Assembly (NCBI GenBank): GCA_030141605.1
Contig: JAQGDQ010000005.1
Span: forward strand, 434,001-498,000
DNA: 64,000 bases
Direction of reading: 5' to 3'
Source of the DNA: Tubiluchus corallicola
Taxonomy: Eukaryota; Priapulida; Priapulimorpha; Priapulimorphida; Tubiluchidae
Shown here: in pieces, positions 1-15,000 of the stretch
How the letters are laid out: the number at the start of each line of letters is the position of its first letter
How positions within the stretch are numbered: the first letter of the stretch is position 1
Notes under the pieces: generated by a model
Told to the model about the DNA's origin: nothing
Seen by the model: only the letters and a program-made list of their open reading frames with translations
The model's database searches: none
Position numbers and translations under genes: made by a program

Positions 1-54
1 GAAGAAGCGTGTAGGAAGGCAAATTATTATGCAAAGGCAGAAAAGAAGCCCTGA
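1..54 (+). CDS. Possible 3' end of an unidentified coding exon
   Basis: Frame 1 is open from the first base to a TGA at 52-54. It reads as a charged, Lys/Glu/Ala-rich peptide (EEACRKANYYAKAEKKP) that looks more protein-like than the AT-rich noncoding sequence after it. An AATAAA follows at about 358. Seventeen residues are too few for family assignment. It may be a chance open stretch or the last codons of an upstream plus-strand gene. Confidence 0.22.
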   Translation, partial: EEACRKANYYAKAEKKP

Positions 55-2800
55 GAACTCAGAACTAAGTTAAGTCGAATTCAACTTAATGAAGCATAAG
101 GTGTGCTAGGCAATCTAGCTGGTAATGATATTTTCCTGCTCTTTATTTTTGCATACAATGGACAGTTTTGTTTATTTATTATGCAAACAATTGACTGATT
201 CATTCCTATGAAACATTTTCAATGGGGCCAGGTTTTCCAGTGTTAATTATATGGGTCACCTGTTACTGCTGCATATAATTCTAAAACAAATTTTAATCAG
301 AAACACCTATTAGTTCTTAATGAAATTTTTAATTTATTAATAATTTCTTTAAAGCTAAATAAAAAGAATAAACAAAGGTATGCATCACAGTTAACTGAGT
401 AATAATTATACGTTCAGTTTATGATCTTGGTTTCAGGATAAAGCATATTAATTTTCACTTTTTTGCATGTCACCCTGCATGTACACCCTGTTGTACTTAT
501 GAGATATCGGCCATAACATTTGTTACGAAGTCATCAAATGTTTGCCAGTAAAATTCTCTTTCATAAAGAGCCTTCTTAGTTTATTTCTGTTTCAACTTCG
601 ACCCCAGAAAATAACAACACAAAGTAATTTCTAAAATAAAACTCTATGTCAATGCACCCACAATGGCACATCGCAGAAGTTAGAGGTTTTGATCTATATT
701 GCATATATACTATATACACTTTCATTACAAAAAGCTTTGTGTAATGAAATACTTTGTTAACACTAATAAAAAATTAATGAATTGAGTACTGTAACTGAAA
801 AACCTTTGCAGACGGTGATAATTTTTCATTCGTTGATTAACAGTACATTATGTGCTAACTTTCACACACATTTATTAAAAAGCATTTAATCCCAAACATA
901 GCCGCATTTTTTATGTGTATCGGCACACTGCAAGCAGGAATTCAGCACACAGTGACATAGCCTACTAGGCGATACAGTTGCAGTGAGTGCAAAACTGAAC
1001 TCATTAACAAGGGTAATCACCTGAGTAAGACAATGGACCAGTAGGGATGCGGCACACAGATGCTTCAGCTGTGTTTGAATTAGTATACTACCTCCTCCAA
1101 TGAGAGAAGTTGTCGGAAACCGAATCCATGTGCTAACCAAACTCAACATTGTTTTACTTCCACAACAGCGACCACTCAGTTGTTATCACATCCCACCATA
1201 GATGGCAATACAAATAAATGATGTGAGTCATATAACCACAATAAATATAGCAACTTTAACTTTTAACGCATATAAATACTTTTATTACTTTACAAATTAG
1301 CCAGTATTTCAAAGAACATTAATCAAGTTTTTTTGTCACAACCAGCAAAGGTAAATCTCATATAAACATCTCACCACACTCTAAAAATGAGCAAACAGAA
1401 ATTTATACGATTGAGTTCAATTAATAATTTTTTATGTAAATCGGAGAAAAATTAAAGAAGAACACATTAAACAATAAACATGCCCTAACTAGTTAAATGC
1501 AATTTCATACAACTAGCTACACATTGGAATTTATGTTGTAGATTAACATAACCAATAATCACAGGGGGATTAGAAGGTTTACCTGAAATATTATTTGACA
1601 GTATGGAAGCAATGGGTGTAACAAGCCAAATAGAATTCCTACCAGATGTCTACTGTTATGATCTTTATATGGAGTATTTTAACAACAATAGATATAATTT
1701 TCCATTACATAATAATACAGCATATGCACCGTATACATTATTATCCCCAGAATAAACAAATATGAAGGCAACCTGAAGGAAACAGTGTTGTCAAATTTAT
1801 GCTTATGAAATGCCAAAAATAAGATTCAGGTAAGACAACCACTACAATACCACAATAAATGGACGGTTCACATTAGCACTTTTACGAATTCTTTTGTGAA
1901 CACAGTTCATTTTCCAGATTTTTGGCTTTTTGCAAATACCAAATTTTACCAAGAAAATGCTGTTTACCAGAAATAGCTTGTTTCACTAATTGAAACTTAG
2001 TAGCAAAAAAAAACAGCTACAAAGAATTCTGAAAAAAAAACAAGATGTGCTAAATACTGCAGTATGTTGATATGGTTATCATTAACAACACTATTACACA
2101 AATAAAATTAAAAGAACATACAATTACCATAAAGATCAGATACTAACAAGTAATTTTATAGATGACTTTTACAGCATATTCACTGTTTGATAAATACCAC
2201 AAAATTTTTAAAAGTGCTATATATATGTACAAATAATAACAAAGCTCTAGTTAAAATTGCGCAAATTGCAAGCACTGCTTAAAGATTAAAGTACGCAGAA
2301 AAAATACTACAATGGCAGTTTGAAGCTAAGCAAAATCACATATTTAAAACCTAACGTTCCCATTCACAGGTAGTTTAGTTCCCATTACACAGAACATTAT
2401 TCCAGAAACATACTAATACCAGCAAGACACCATTGGACCTAGCTACATAGGCATATCAAATACTAAGTAGCATATAAACAAAAAGTTACAAATCCAGTAT
2501 CACAAACAATAAAGCAAAATTTGAAACATGATGAAACATCTATGATCTCACAACAAGTGTGTAGAACAAGTTGCATATTCTCGAAATTTTAGTTGAAATA
2601 GAATTACTGCTAATATATACAAATTATTAGCTTGAAAGCAATAAACTGTAAAGCTGCACAATACACTGAATACAGCCAATTTCTTGCTGATACATGTAAA
2701 GCACATTTTATAAAAATATATTCATCAAAACATTGAAAGGCACAGAAAAAACGTCCTTTGCAACACAGACAATAACATAATGATGAAATCTAACTAAAAA
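55..2800. other. Intergenic region downstream of the EPB41L5-like gene
   Basis: AT-rich sequence with many short A and T runs. Short open frames (for example 886-1149) show no recognisable motif or low-complexity protein pattern. I see no supported gene here. Confidence 0.5.
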
Positions 2801-2819
2801 TTCCACAAAAATATACAAT

Positions 2820-2825
2820 TTTATT
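2820..2825 (-). terminator. Candidate poly(A) signal of the EPB41L5-like gene
   Basis: AATAAA on the minus strand, about 220 nt past the TGA stop. It is the first canonical hexamer found downstream of the stop. It implies a short 3' UTR ending near 2.8 kb. Not tested against transcript data. Confidence 0.45.
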
Positions 2826-3042
2826 AGAATAAATGAATAAAGGTGGAATATATAATCCTACAACTAATTTATGACATAACCTCACAGATTATAAACTGCA
2901 ACAGCACTCATATATATATAAATTTATAGGAATGTCATAACCAATTTAAACTAAATTAGCATGTACAATATTAATAAAAGTATTCATTTGACATGAGGAA
3001 TGGTTACACTTTCCACGAAAACAAACCATAAAAATTCTCTGG

Positions 3043-6000
3043 TCAAATTTCTGTGATAATAACTCGCCTTTCCACAGTCTGAGCTCCAATGGCAGAAGTA
3101 GGCCGACTTGGTTCTTCCTTGACATCGTCAACTAGCCATGGAGATAACACGGCCTTTTCTTTCTTCACAGATAGCTTTAATGGTTTCACAGATTGGTTAA
3201 CTGGTTGCGCTGTTGGCTCAATGTTGCTACTTGAACTAGCGGATGACGTTGAACGACTGACATTACTGTTATTATCACCTCCATCTTGAGCCACTCTTGC
3301 AGTTGCATGTGACTAACAGGAAGACAAAATTCATAATTATTATTCTGTGGTTGATTCAACTTATCAAATGCCTGCAATAACAAAGTTACATAGCCATGCT
3401 AGCCGAAATGATGAAATGTTTTACTTAAACATTATTTTACTTAAACAAATAAATATAATCAAGTACTAATAGTAACAACTTATTTCTTAATAATATTAGT
3501 CAATGTATGCACAACTAATAAACGTTCTAACAAAATTTGTATAGCGTCTGAGACTGAGTAGATTTCTTATTTTGTTGTTATCATTAATTGATTGATATAA
3601 TAAGTTGTAAATTCATGAAATATGCCAAGTTTACAAAGTCAACAAGGGATCTGGCCAGAATTCTGAGGTGCAGAATTCTTGGATTTGAAGCATAGGTCAA
3701 CGAAATAAAAGAGGAACCAAGTTACAATACAGTTAAAAACACCAAGCAAGGTAAAATTGTAATATTTCTACTAGTGGTAATAGAAGCACTAGATTTGTTT
3801 ATCAAAACTTGATAACAAAGCTAAAGTTGCTTAAACAAATAGAGCTATACTAAGTTATACCTTTGGTGACAGTTGTGCATCACTAGAAGAACTTCGATAG
3901 CCATTAGCGAGAGGGCTCTTTGATCGAGTTAAGGAGTTTTGCAACACATTTGTAGACGAATTAGGAATATTTTGCGCAGTTTCTACAGTCTCCTGGTCAA
4001 CTTCCAATTCTAAAATTTCACTGTAAAAAAATAAAAATATTTAATGCAGCAACATTAAATATTTTCAAAACTAAAATACCAGTACAGTAAATTTATGTAA
4101 TGCAAAACAACGGATTAGGCAAGACTGCTTAGGACAGGGGTCCCCAAACTTTTTAGACAATTGATCCCTTCATGGTGTCATTAATTTCTCATCGACACCC
4201 AGGCAATGCAGGCATGTACAAAAAAGAAATATTAATAATAATTAAGTAGATGCGCAGTTTCGATAAACCAAGCCCTGCAAAACTATTGTTCTGTATCCCC
4301 TCCGCCGCTGCGAACATCTCTCATGAAATATAGGGAAATAAAAGGGAAAAACTGTTTACTGTTATTGTAGAAATCATAAGCAATGTACAAAATATTGAAT
4401 ATAATGTTGGAAATCAACATAAAAGTGTTCAAACTTATTTAAATACTGTAAACACATAATGATAAATGAATATGTCGCACGAAATATGGCCCCAGTGTTT
4501 ATCGACCTCTTGGATAGTCCCATTCGACCCTCAGGCTACAATATCGACCACTTTGAAGACCCCTGGCTTAGGATAAAAATAAGCACATTTTAGATGTACA
4601 ACGAAGCTTCAAACTATAGAACAATATAGGTGCAGTTAGAACCAAAACAAATCCCACAATGTAGTTCATCTATATCACATCCTGTAGATATACATCAGTA
4701 TGAAAAGAGCATAATTTCGGTTAAAGTGCTTCACATGCACTAACAAGACATGAAGTCAACGAATAGATTTTACTTTTAAGTATAAATTTCTGCATATCTC
4801 AAAAGCAAATGATCGAAATTATACCAATTTTCCATGTCACACATTAAGATTTATGTTACACATTTAACAGGATTGGGTAATGAATACGAAAATCGTATTG
4901 CGACACTTTCTTGTATTGCCATACGTATTGCGATATATTGCTATTTTATAATAAACAAGTTTAAATAAGTAGGACTAATTTCAAATCACTGTATTACCTT
5001 ACTCAAGTAAACTCAAATAAGACTGATTTTAAAGTCCTATTTTTTCTGGATTTCAGATCACTCTAACTGGATGACAAGTTTCCATATATTGCCAGTTCAT
5101 TATTACACATAATAATGCTATATGAAAATTAAATTCGAAGAAAAAAATTAAATAATGTTACTGCTGTTAATGTTTTCTACATATTTGTTTAAAAAGGTTT
5201 GACTGCCAGTCCACTTTTACAAAGGTCAAATGTGCATTATAATACGTGAGGTCCATCTTCCAATCATTCTACTTTACATCTGATTTGAGTTTTTGTTACA
5301 GTTTTCATCATTATCAACTATTTTCCGTGCAGCTTTTTCAGTCTACTGTGTGTCCAAGAAAATTCAAAGAGAATTACTCAAAACTTAAAAAATGAAAGCT
5401 ACGTATGCCATCCACAAAATGGGTGCAAACTAGAGAGACCACAACAGTGACTGATAAGTAGCACATATTACTGGCTGCCATGCAGGCAGTAATCTAGTTA
5501 CGAGTCAGTTGTAGATAGGAGTGCCTGAGTGACTCATACATGACAAAAACCTAAAAGCATGCTTAAAATCTGTGTCCAATAAAATTCGCAAAACTGATTT
5601 ATCGAGACTGCACGCTAAAAAAATCTGTGCCCAACATGCAAGTCAGACACATTTTGTATAGTATGTTACCTGTATTACAGGCAGAAAATTGCATGGTGTT
5701 AATTATTATTCCTTACATTGAAATCATTTTACTCGACAGTTATTTACATAGCAGTTTGGTTAAGCTATTTACCAATTAATTTCATTATTATATGGAATTA
5801 ATTAGCCCCTTGGCACACAGGGTACCTCAGAAGTCAGTACACACTTTACATTTTTTATAATTGTCCGCAAATGAAGAAAAACGTTTAAGAACAGATAGAT
5901 GAACTAAAACCTAGGCAATTTTTTTTAGTCAAATTAGGTGAAAATATGAAAAACTACTGCATTAGTGGACTTCACTATTTTTGCTACTTTCATCAGTGAC

Positions 6001-9000
6001 CTCCTGAAGACAAGTTCAATGGCAGGTCAGGTATCTTCAGTCGAAAAAGCCCCTAATAGCTCATGAGTAGTGAAAAATGACTACGTTTGTTGAAAAATTA
6101 TGTTGTCGATAGAAAATACTAAGAAAATAGTGTCTGCTGGACTTCAATTGGTGATCGAAGGGCCTCCTTCCAGGTTGATTTTGCAGTTTGCACCTTATTT
6201 CTAGCATTACAGTCAACACTACAGTAACAGGGTTCCAGTTAAAAAGTAAGCAAAACGAATTGCCGAAGGCCCTTTTGGATTCATGTTGTTCATGGAACTT
6301 GCTGAGATAGAGAAAAAAATTAAAGAAAATTAGAAATAAATGTGTATAGCAAATTTTGACATTGAACCATGTGTATTGTACCACGAAATAGTACAAAAAC
6401 AAAAAAAACAGATATATCGTGTATCACAATATATCGCGCAACCCAAACATTTAAAAACAAAAGGACAATATTGCAGGTTAAAGCCGACTTAGTGAATTTT
6501 GTAATGCCAACACATGACAAACTGGAACAAAAATAAACATCACTTACTCTGTGAAAGCTACATTTACAGGTTTAAATGATTGAAAACTACAGTCACGTTT
6601 ACATGTCAATGTCAAACTAAAACCATTTCACAGAAAATATAATACTTGGTCTCACAGAATCTTATTTTGCACTTATGCAGCTCAATGATGGCACAGGTAC
6701 TAGTATCTTTGTTATTCTGAATAGGTTGTACTAAGGCTGAGACGGTCAAACGTTTAAACGGTTCGCTAACGGTGTAACCTTTTAGAAAATCACTTAGGAA
6801 TGGTTAAACAGTTAACCGACCACAATTAGTAACGTTTAAATGGTTGGATAAAAAGCCTAACCGTCTCAGCCCCAGGTTCTACTTACGACTGATCAACTTT
6901 ATTTTCATTCTTCAGCAGTGGAGCAGTTATTGAAGAAGGACTGTTCAGTGATCGGGGTGACGAGGCCGTAGACGATGACGAATTTGATGACGGAGACACT
7001 AGTGATGTAGGTGAACCAATACTAAAAATTATAAGGAATTATTATAAGGAGCATTATAAGGAACACAAAAATCGCTAATAAATACTTAAAGAATGAAAAT
7101 TAAACATTTTCAAAAAAAATTAGTACAAATAAATGTGCAATCATTTTTTACAATAAAAAGACAAGTTGCTAGTTTCCAATATTTGCATGCATCACATTTA
7201 AAGCACGGTTAATATTTTTGACAGAAGACCTTTTTTTGGTTATTAAACAATAAAACAATGAATTGGCAGTTTAAAACAAAAGAATTCGTATCATGTTGTT
7301 TTATTTCTTTATGATTACAATGCCACAAATGAAACATTCAAGGGTTAATTCAAGAGTTATTTACATTGTAAAGCTCATCTATAGTTAATATCAGCACATT
7401 CTACAGGGATAATAAAAATTATTACCTAAGGCCACTTGGCTCTGCGGACGTTTTTGATAAATTAGGATCTACACGAAGATTATTATTTTTCTCATCTTTG
7501 CTAGATGTCTCTGGTGGAAGTTCGACAGTCAGAACAACATTATCAGCTTTGAAATTATTAAAAATTATTATTAAGAACACCTCAAGACAATTATATATAC
7601 TGCAGTAGTGTATTAACAGAATCTTTATAACTCAGCTTCGTGATGCAGTTTTAAATTCAGTGACCAAAACAAGGCACTGCCAATTTCACACATATTTGAT
7701 ACAGGTAGTATAATGTTCGAAGTAGCCTTAGCTATTGCAAGACATAGAACAAAATGTAAATTGGCTGTAAACTCATTTTGCATCCCCATTCTTAAGTTAC
7801 TAATATTATGGAGATACTAATATTACAAAATGAAATTTATAAATTAATCTTCTCACATTAAAAAATTACCCTACTGATTTTCAAATGTTATAAGACTGCT
7901 GTTAAATCAGTGATTTCTTCAAGATGAAATCAAGTTTATAAACTAATCTTATCTCATGAGTCACAAAGCAGTCATAAATCAAGAGTGTCAGATGGCTTGT
8001 CTAGAAAGAGTACATATATAAAAAGACTTTTTGCAAAAAAAAATAAATGAAAATCATACATTTCATCATTTCTTCTTCCACTTTAGCCTTAAGAATATTA
8101 CACTTCAGCTGATCAGGTGGTATTGTTCCATGGCCACCAGTAAATTTTGTTTGGTTGTTTTTAAACGTGTTTGCTTCCATGGGGTTTGCTCTGGCACTGG
8201 GAGGAGTTAACGGCTTGGTGCTGTCCAAGTTCTTCATCTTAGCTGCCATTGCTTCTGACTTTTCTGCTTCTGTTGCTACAACTAATATTAATGCCAACTT
8301 ACAAAATTGCATAATATTAAATTTATAAAGTTTAATCAAACAGTAACAAAACATTTCGAACAACTGTCCTATTTGCTGTCAAACTAATTATGCACAAAAA
8401 TATTTTCTAAAACATTTTCACAACATGCCCAATATTTTTTTAACCATGTTACAAATACTTATGAGGTAGGCCGAATATATCGATAATATTTAACACACTT
8501 CAATTACAAGAAAGTGTTAAATAAATAAATTTTAGAAAAATTCTTACACTAAAACCCTCCAACACATTTCAGTTACATTTTGTTAATACCAAAAAAGTAA
8601 AAAATGCCGCTTATGTTGTGCTAAAACTAGACTTCTTTAACAAGAATTTCACCGAGGCATAGTTATGATAGTGTACATTTTGTTTTTGCTGAAAAAATTC
8701 ACAGAATGAGGAACATCCACAATCTAATTATGTGAAATGTAGTTATAATAACTGTACTACAAGAGTTACAATTCAAATATTCATAGATACATACAATGTT
8801 AATCAGATATGCTGAGGAAAATAAAATTATATGTCTTATAAATTTGTAAATATGGAAGAAATATGACTTATCTGCTTGAAACTCCATTAAAAAGACAAAA
8901 TATTAACACAAATAAAAATACATTTATTCCAAAATGACAAAATCTGTTGAAAAAGTAGATATCATTAGAAATGAAATGGACATCTAAATATTTCCAAATT

Positions 9001-12000
9001 ATATCAGCAACAATATTTATTACGTAATACCTGTACTGCTTGTAGACTCTGAGGCTGCACTACTAGCAGCAATAGGGACTGTTGGACTAAGTGCTAACTT
9101 TGATTCAGATTTTTCACTTTTCTGTGATTTTTCTGTTGAATTACTTGCTGATTCTGACTTGCTTGTGCCAGCTTCAGGGTTAGATGCTGCTGCTGTTGCA
9201 GTACTAAAATAAAAAATAAACAAAAAGTGAGGACTGCGATTCATGGTAATTAATAAAAGGAAACGTGTTTCTAATGACAAAAGTTCAGGAGTGAAATATG
9301 ATAAATCACCAGTGATAATACAACGCTAGCGGAATTGAAACATGATCCATTTTAACTAAAACATGCAAAAATTTGAAATTTCAGTTGTATTAAGAAAAAC
9401 TTGCAATAATTATTTAGTTACATTTACAAAACTTAATTTCTTTATATAACTTAATTGCTTCATTTAGTGAATACTATTATTCAAGTGCTTAATTTCACAA
9501 GAACTTGCTCCACTCATTAATGTACTTTACTGCTGAAATTAATTTTTGTAAAACACTTAAATAATTACTGATTAATTGCTTTAGTTAAGTTTTAGTTTTC
9601 CAAGATTCGCTATTACATTTGCTTTGCAAGTTGCTAATTCCAGTGTGATTTATACAGTATTAAACCTATTATGAATACCGGAGTTGCACTATTAAAAGAC
9701 TTGCAAGAATTCACCAGGCTTGGCTGTAACATGTGTTTTCTAACTGGACTACACATTAGTTGATCGCTCAGCTCAGTAGCTTTACATCTTAGGCCTAGTA
9801 TAGCATATATTTAATTTAGCTTATCGCAGTTTAGTTTACTTATCAACTGCTGAACAAATTGGAGATTTTGCCACTGGAGAGGAAGGAAAAGGAAATAATT
9901 AACGATTTTTTAGAACTGCTGCACACAGTCAAACACCTTTAGTGAAACTCAAATTGGACTCAAAATCTGAAAAAAGAAAATAACAAAAGATCTATATGGT
10001 CACATTTGCCTGGTTTTCCTTTCCAAGTTATCCAAGTATGTTAAATGGAGTAAGAGTAAAAATCACCTTGATTTTCACAGGCTTAAAAATTATGGATGAA
10101 GAGAATTATAGGACTTTTCACCAAATCGGTAAAGCATAATGCTCTTAAAAAGCAATTTCCAAACAAGTATGTATAATTCTATGTGCATTTTTGTAAGTCA
10201 GCTAGTATTTAGTGATTGCAAACTGCCATTTTAGAGTATAATAGTTGAGCTGCAGTCATTTTTGCTGCCATTTATACAATCAGGCACGATAAATTTGGCA
10301 CATCCTGGCCAAAATATCAAATTTACTCAATATAGGAGTTTGCTCTCAAGAAATTTCTATTTACGCATAGCGCACAGTTAAACACAAAATTTAGTATAAA
10401 GATTATTCTCATATCCAGGTCCAAATACATTATTAATCTTTTAACATATTAGAATTTTATGTTTGTGACACTAATACTTGTGCAGAAAAAGGTGTTTACA
10501 TGGTAAACAGAAATTCACACGTGAATAATCAGTACCTTTTCTTTGGGGTTGAAGTCTGGTTTGGTGGAGACTGTTTAGCCAAACGTTCACGTATAACATG
10601 CGACTGACGACGAGAGAAACGTTGACTAGGTCGTCGTTCAAATGGCACTGTTCTACGTCCACGATTGTTCTGAGCTGTTTGAAACTCAGTTTTTCCGCTG
10701 TATCGGAACCTGGAACCCATCCTCAGAAAACCTTGCTTGTTATGCTTCATTTGCGGTGCTGTTCGTAACCTTCAGATTAAAAAAAGTTTAGCACCCTGTA
10801 CTAAAAACTCTGACATGCATTTGCATTCAATTCAATAACTCAAAAGGGAAGCACAGCAATTAAATTTCATGCAAACAGTTGATGCTACTTTTGAAAGTAA
10901 TGATGCCTTATTTACAAAAACGGTGCAACATAATCAATGTAATACTCGCTTGTTATTACACCGATCTGGAAAAAGTGCAGCAGCAAAAAGGATAGAGAAC
11001 TAAAAACAGCAAAAATAATAAATCGACAGTTACATTTTTTGAATATGTAACAGTTTCAACAAATACAAAAGTTTAACCACTGATGTTCTTTGGTGCACAA
11101 CAGATATATAGATATTTTTATTCACTCACTCTTAAAGAAGAAGCATCAAACTAAACAAAAATATGAGTATACACGTTTATATTTACCTAAATATTTATAT
11201 TGCCTAAACACATTTGTATTTATTATACCTAAAAAATGCATGGTACTCTACAGCACATTTCCATAAATGCTTGCAAGCTTTTTGATTATGTAGCCTAAAC
11301 ACAAACATGTGTTCCTTTTCCTTTCCATCCTCATCATCCTCTACTACCTGTATTGTTAACTTCTTACCCTTGAAATCTAGTCTGGTCATTTTAGGCCTGA
11401 AATAAAATTTGTGCAGAAATTAAACTGTGCCACTGAAGATATGTTTCTCCCTCAACATTTATGTTTATAAATTTGATCAAAATCTCGTGAGTCTTTATAG
11501 ATTTCTGTAAAAATGAGACTAATTCAGCATGTGGAATTTACATGTAATATAACATTAACAATAATAATTCTCTTCTATTCAGATAATATTAAATGGTTTT
11601 GTACAAAGCATTTATGATACAGCAGAACCTTAAATTTGATATTTTTTCTTCTGAGCAAAACTCTTTTAAACAAAAATTAATTATATATGTGTATATATAA
11701 AAAAGAATTATTCAGTTTTAAGACAAACACTGTAGTGTAATAAAAGACCTGTATATAAAACATTTAAGCACTGTGCAGTGTGACAAAGATAAACAGTTAC
11801 CAGAAAAATAAGCCTATTTTCTGTGAATCCTCAAAAACTAGTAGACCTGTTGGAGTTAAACCAAGTCCGTATTGTAGTCCATCTTTGCCCTAAAATATGA
11901 ATAATAATAAAAGAACATGTAGCACTTACATTACTTTCAAGTAATCTACTGAAATCAACAACGTGCCTTTACTGTGCTATTAAAGAACTATTATGTGAAA

Positions 12001-15000
12001 TAAATGAAAACAAATTTGGCTTACAGCAAAAAAGATAGTGTCAGGCTAGTGTTTGTTGTACTGCAGCATGAATGGTGCTACTGTTAGTTTACTGACAGTT
12101 ATCAAAAACCTATATAACCCACTATAATTAGAAATTATTGTATAGAAGTATGTGCTTTTGGACCTTGTGTCAGAGTATGAGACAAACACACATACCATAA
12201 CATGATGCATGTCAACTCCGTATAGCTCTAACCATTTGGCTTTATTTAAAAAGTTCAGTTCAGCTTGAGCAGGATTTTGACCTCTGTAAATACAAATGGA
12301 GTATAAGAACTTAAAACTAACAAATGGCAAAATAAAAAAACAAACATTTACAGTTTATAAAATCAAAATTAGTTTCAAAACCCTTGTTTACAAATAAAGC
12401 CACACAGCCCTGAGTAGATGTCTACTTGGAAATAGGTTGACCAGCAAGTCGTAAGCGGTCCACACTAAAGGGACAATCAACCTGAGTATAGCAGACATTG
12501 GCTTATTTTGAATGAACACCACTCTTTATTAATTAACAATCAAAGGAGGGGGCAGCAGACAACTCATTTGTTAAGCAAATGTGCCCACATGCCCACTCAC
12601 TAGATTGTTATGACTACGATGTATGCCCAAAACAATTATTTTATTTATAACTTGTTCTTGAATAAAGTTGGCTGACATTAAAAAGTAACCGAGTGTTGGA
12701 TGTACCTTGAAAAAGTGTTTACTGTGTTTTTTTAAGTAGTAACTACTACTATGTAGTTGAAGTGCAAATGGCTTACATAAAACAAACTGTGTGTGTTCAG
12801 AAAATCTAGAAACAATTCTAGGTTGCTGTGTGTGGAAAATATCAACAATAATATATTGAATCCTAACGTATTACAATTATATGCGATTACTCTTTAAGGA
12901 AGAAACACAACAGGCTTAAAAGGCATTATTAAAAATAATTTACAAAATTTGTGCATTATTTAGAAATCTAGCCACTGCTGTCCAGTACTTACTTGCACTT
13001 TTTAAATTCTTCCACAACTTGAACTTCAAAATCTTCTGTTTGACTGGGAATGAATCTGAATTCTGAGACAAAAGCTGGTGTATGTTCCTCTGCATCATAA
13101 TCACCCACTTCAGCTGAATTGCAAAGAACCATTGGTAACAACAAGAAACATCATATTTGCAGAAAAAGTGCAGAGTCTGTGTTCCCACAGTAAAGAAAAA
13201 CAAGTTTATTGTATCGATGTTTAACCAGTTCCAAAAGCGAAGACATAATAGAGTATGTCCACACGTTATTATTCTTTGAACAGGCATTAATTACATGGTA
13301 TGAATAACAACTGTCTACAGGCTGAAGAATACGTACATTGTAAGGTGAGTGCTGCAAGTTCTGCTGCTGTATCACGGGGCACCTCTAATTTCCCACTGAG
13401 GATATCATGCTTTAACTGTAAGAACAACTGGTACCTACATAAAGAAAAATCGTAATTTAAAAATGCACTGCACATAATATGAACAAAAACCAAGGTCCCA
13501 ATTCCTACCGTGTCTGCTAAAAAATGAGTTTAAAAAGCGAACAATCATAGTAAGCTTAAATCAGCAACTACATTTCGAAGAAGCAAAACTCACAAAATCT
13601 TTAAAAAAAGCATAGCCGAGTTTTTAAACAAATGTGATAAAATCATGTACAACTACACACACAAAATTTTTAGCAGAGCAAATGGTTTGATTTCAACAAA
13701 GAGTAACAAACATAGAACTTCTGTAAAACTGACTATAATGAATGCAAACAACATAATTATCAGTTCGTAGTGATAGAAGATTAATAAGACATTTATACCA
13801 CACATTGGGAACAAATGTTATAAAAAAGTTGCCCGGTAAATGCATCACTACTACCAAATAAATTTATACAAAATCCCACAATTAAAACAAGGAAAAAGCA
13901 CAATGTTTTAAATTATCTCTGTAGTTTATCAACAGGTGAAAAAAAAAAGAAGAGAGAGGAAACCACATGAAGTTACCTGTAGTAATTTTTTGGGCTTTTG
14001 TGTGTGTGTGTGTGTGCGTATGTGTGTGTTTGTATGCATGCGTGCGTGTGTGTTTGTGTATGTGTATAAAAATGATAGCTTTCAGTATTTCTTACCAATA
14101 TTTGTACAAAATCCAAAAAAAATTGTTCTGTTTGGTAACTTTATTTTTAGTGACTAAAAATACTATTAATTACTGTTTTTATAAGGATGACAAGGTGGAT
14201 TCAAACTGGAAGAGTCCTTGTTGAGTGACAATCGGGCAACACTGGATTACACCTATATAATAACAGATTAAAAGTACAAACCTAGTAAGTTCTTCATGTA
14301 AGTTGTTAGGTTCTGATGAATAAAACTTTACTCGAAGACGGAATGTGTAAGGAGGTCCAACTGAAAAAAACACAGAAATGTTAATCCAAGTTCTGTAAAA
14401 GTAAACGAGCATAGCTAAGAGGCTGTAGGTCAAAGAACCACTAGACAAAGGACCAATGATCAAAGATTCACCTGAAAAGACAAAAGACCACTGGTTAAAT
14501 GACCAATGGTCAAAATTAGCAGACCAGCAAACAACACAAATGCCAACTGAAAAATCATTTGATATAAATTTCGTCTGGCACTCATAGACTATTATTTGCA
14601 GATGTTAAAGTGTAACGTTCTGCATTATTTTTTCGTCAGCACCTAAGGTACTTATACTCACTAGGTGAAAAATCTTCTTTTTATGCATTGAAAAATTTGA
14701 TTGCTATAAATTAAAAAAAATTAAAATGTATAAAAAATGATGTTTAATCTTCATTAGGCTTAACAAAACAGTTAGCAGAAACATATAAATTTACAGAGGT
14801 ATTATTGGCAACTGTTACCAGTTAACCAAAACATCTAATTTTGACAAAGGCTTTTCTTGCTACTGTGCTTGACTTCATTATACATTTAAAAATAGTACTT
14901 TTTTGTCACTTGGAGCTTGTCCAAAAAGCTCTTACCTCGAATCTCATTCATGGAAAACGTTTTTATTAATGTTTTAAAGCATTTACTTAGTTATTCATAG

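Noticed and set aside
3186-3383. Open frame upstream of and overlapping the last EPB41L5 exon, with a possible acceptor at 3373
   Set aside because: Its frame cannot reach the ITEI tail without another intron. The TTTTGTCTTCCTGTTAG acceptor at 3313 joins exon 15 to the tail directly in phase 0.
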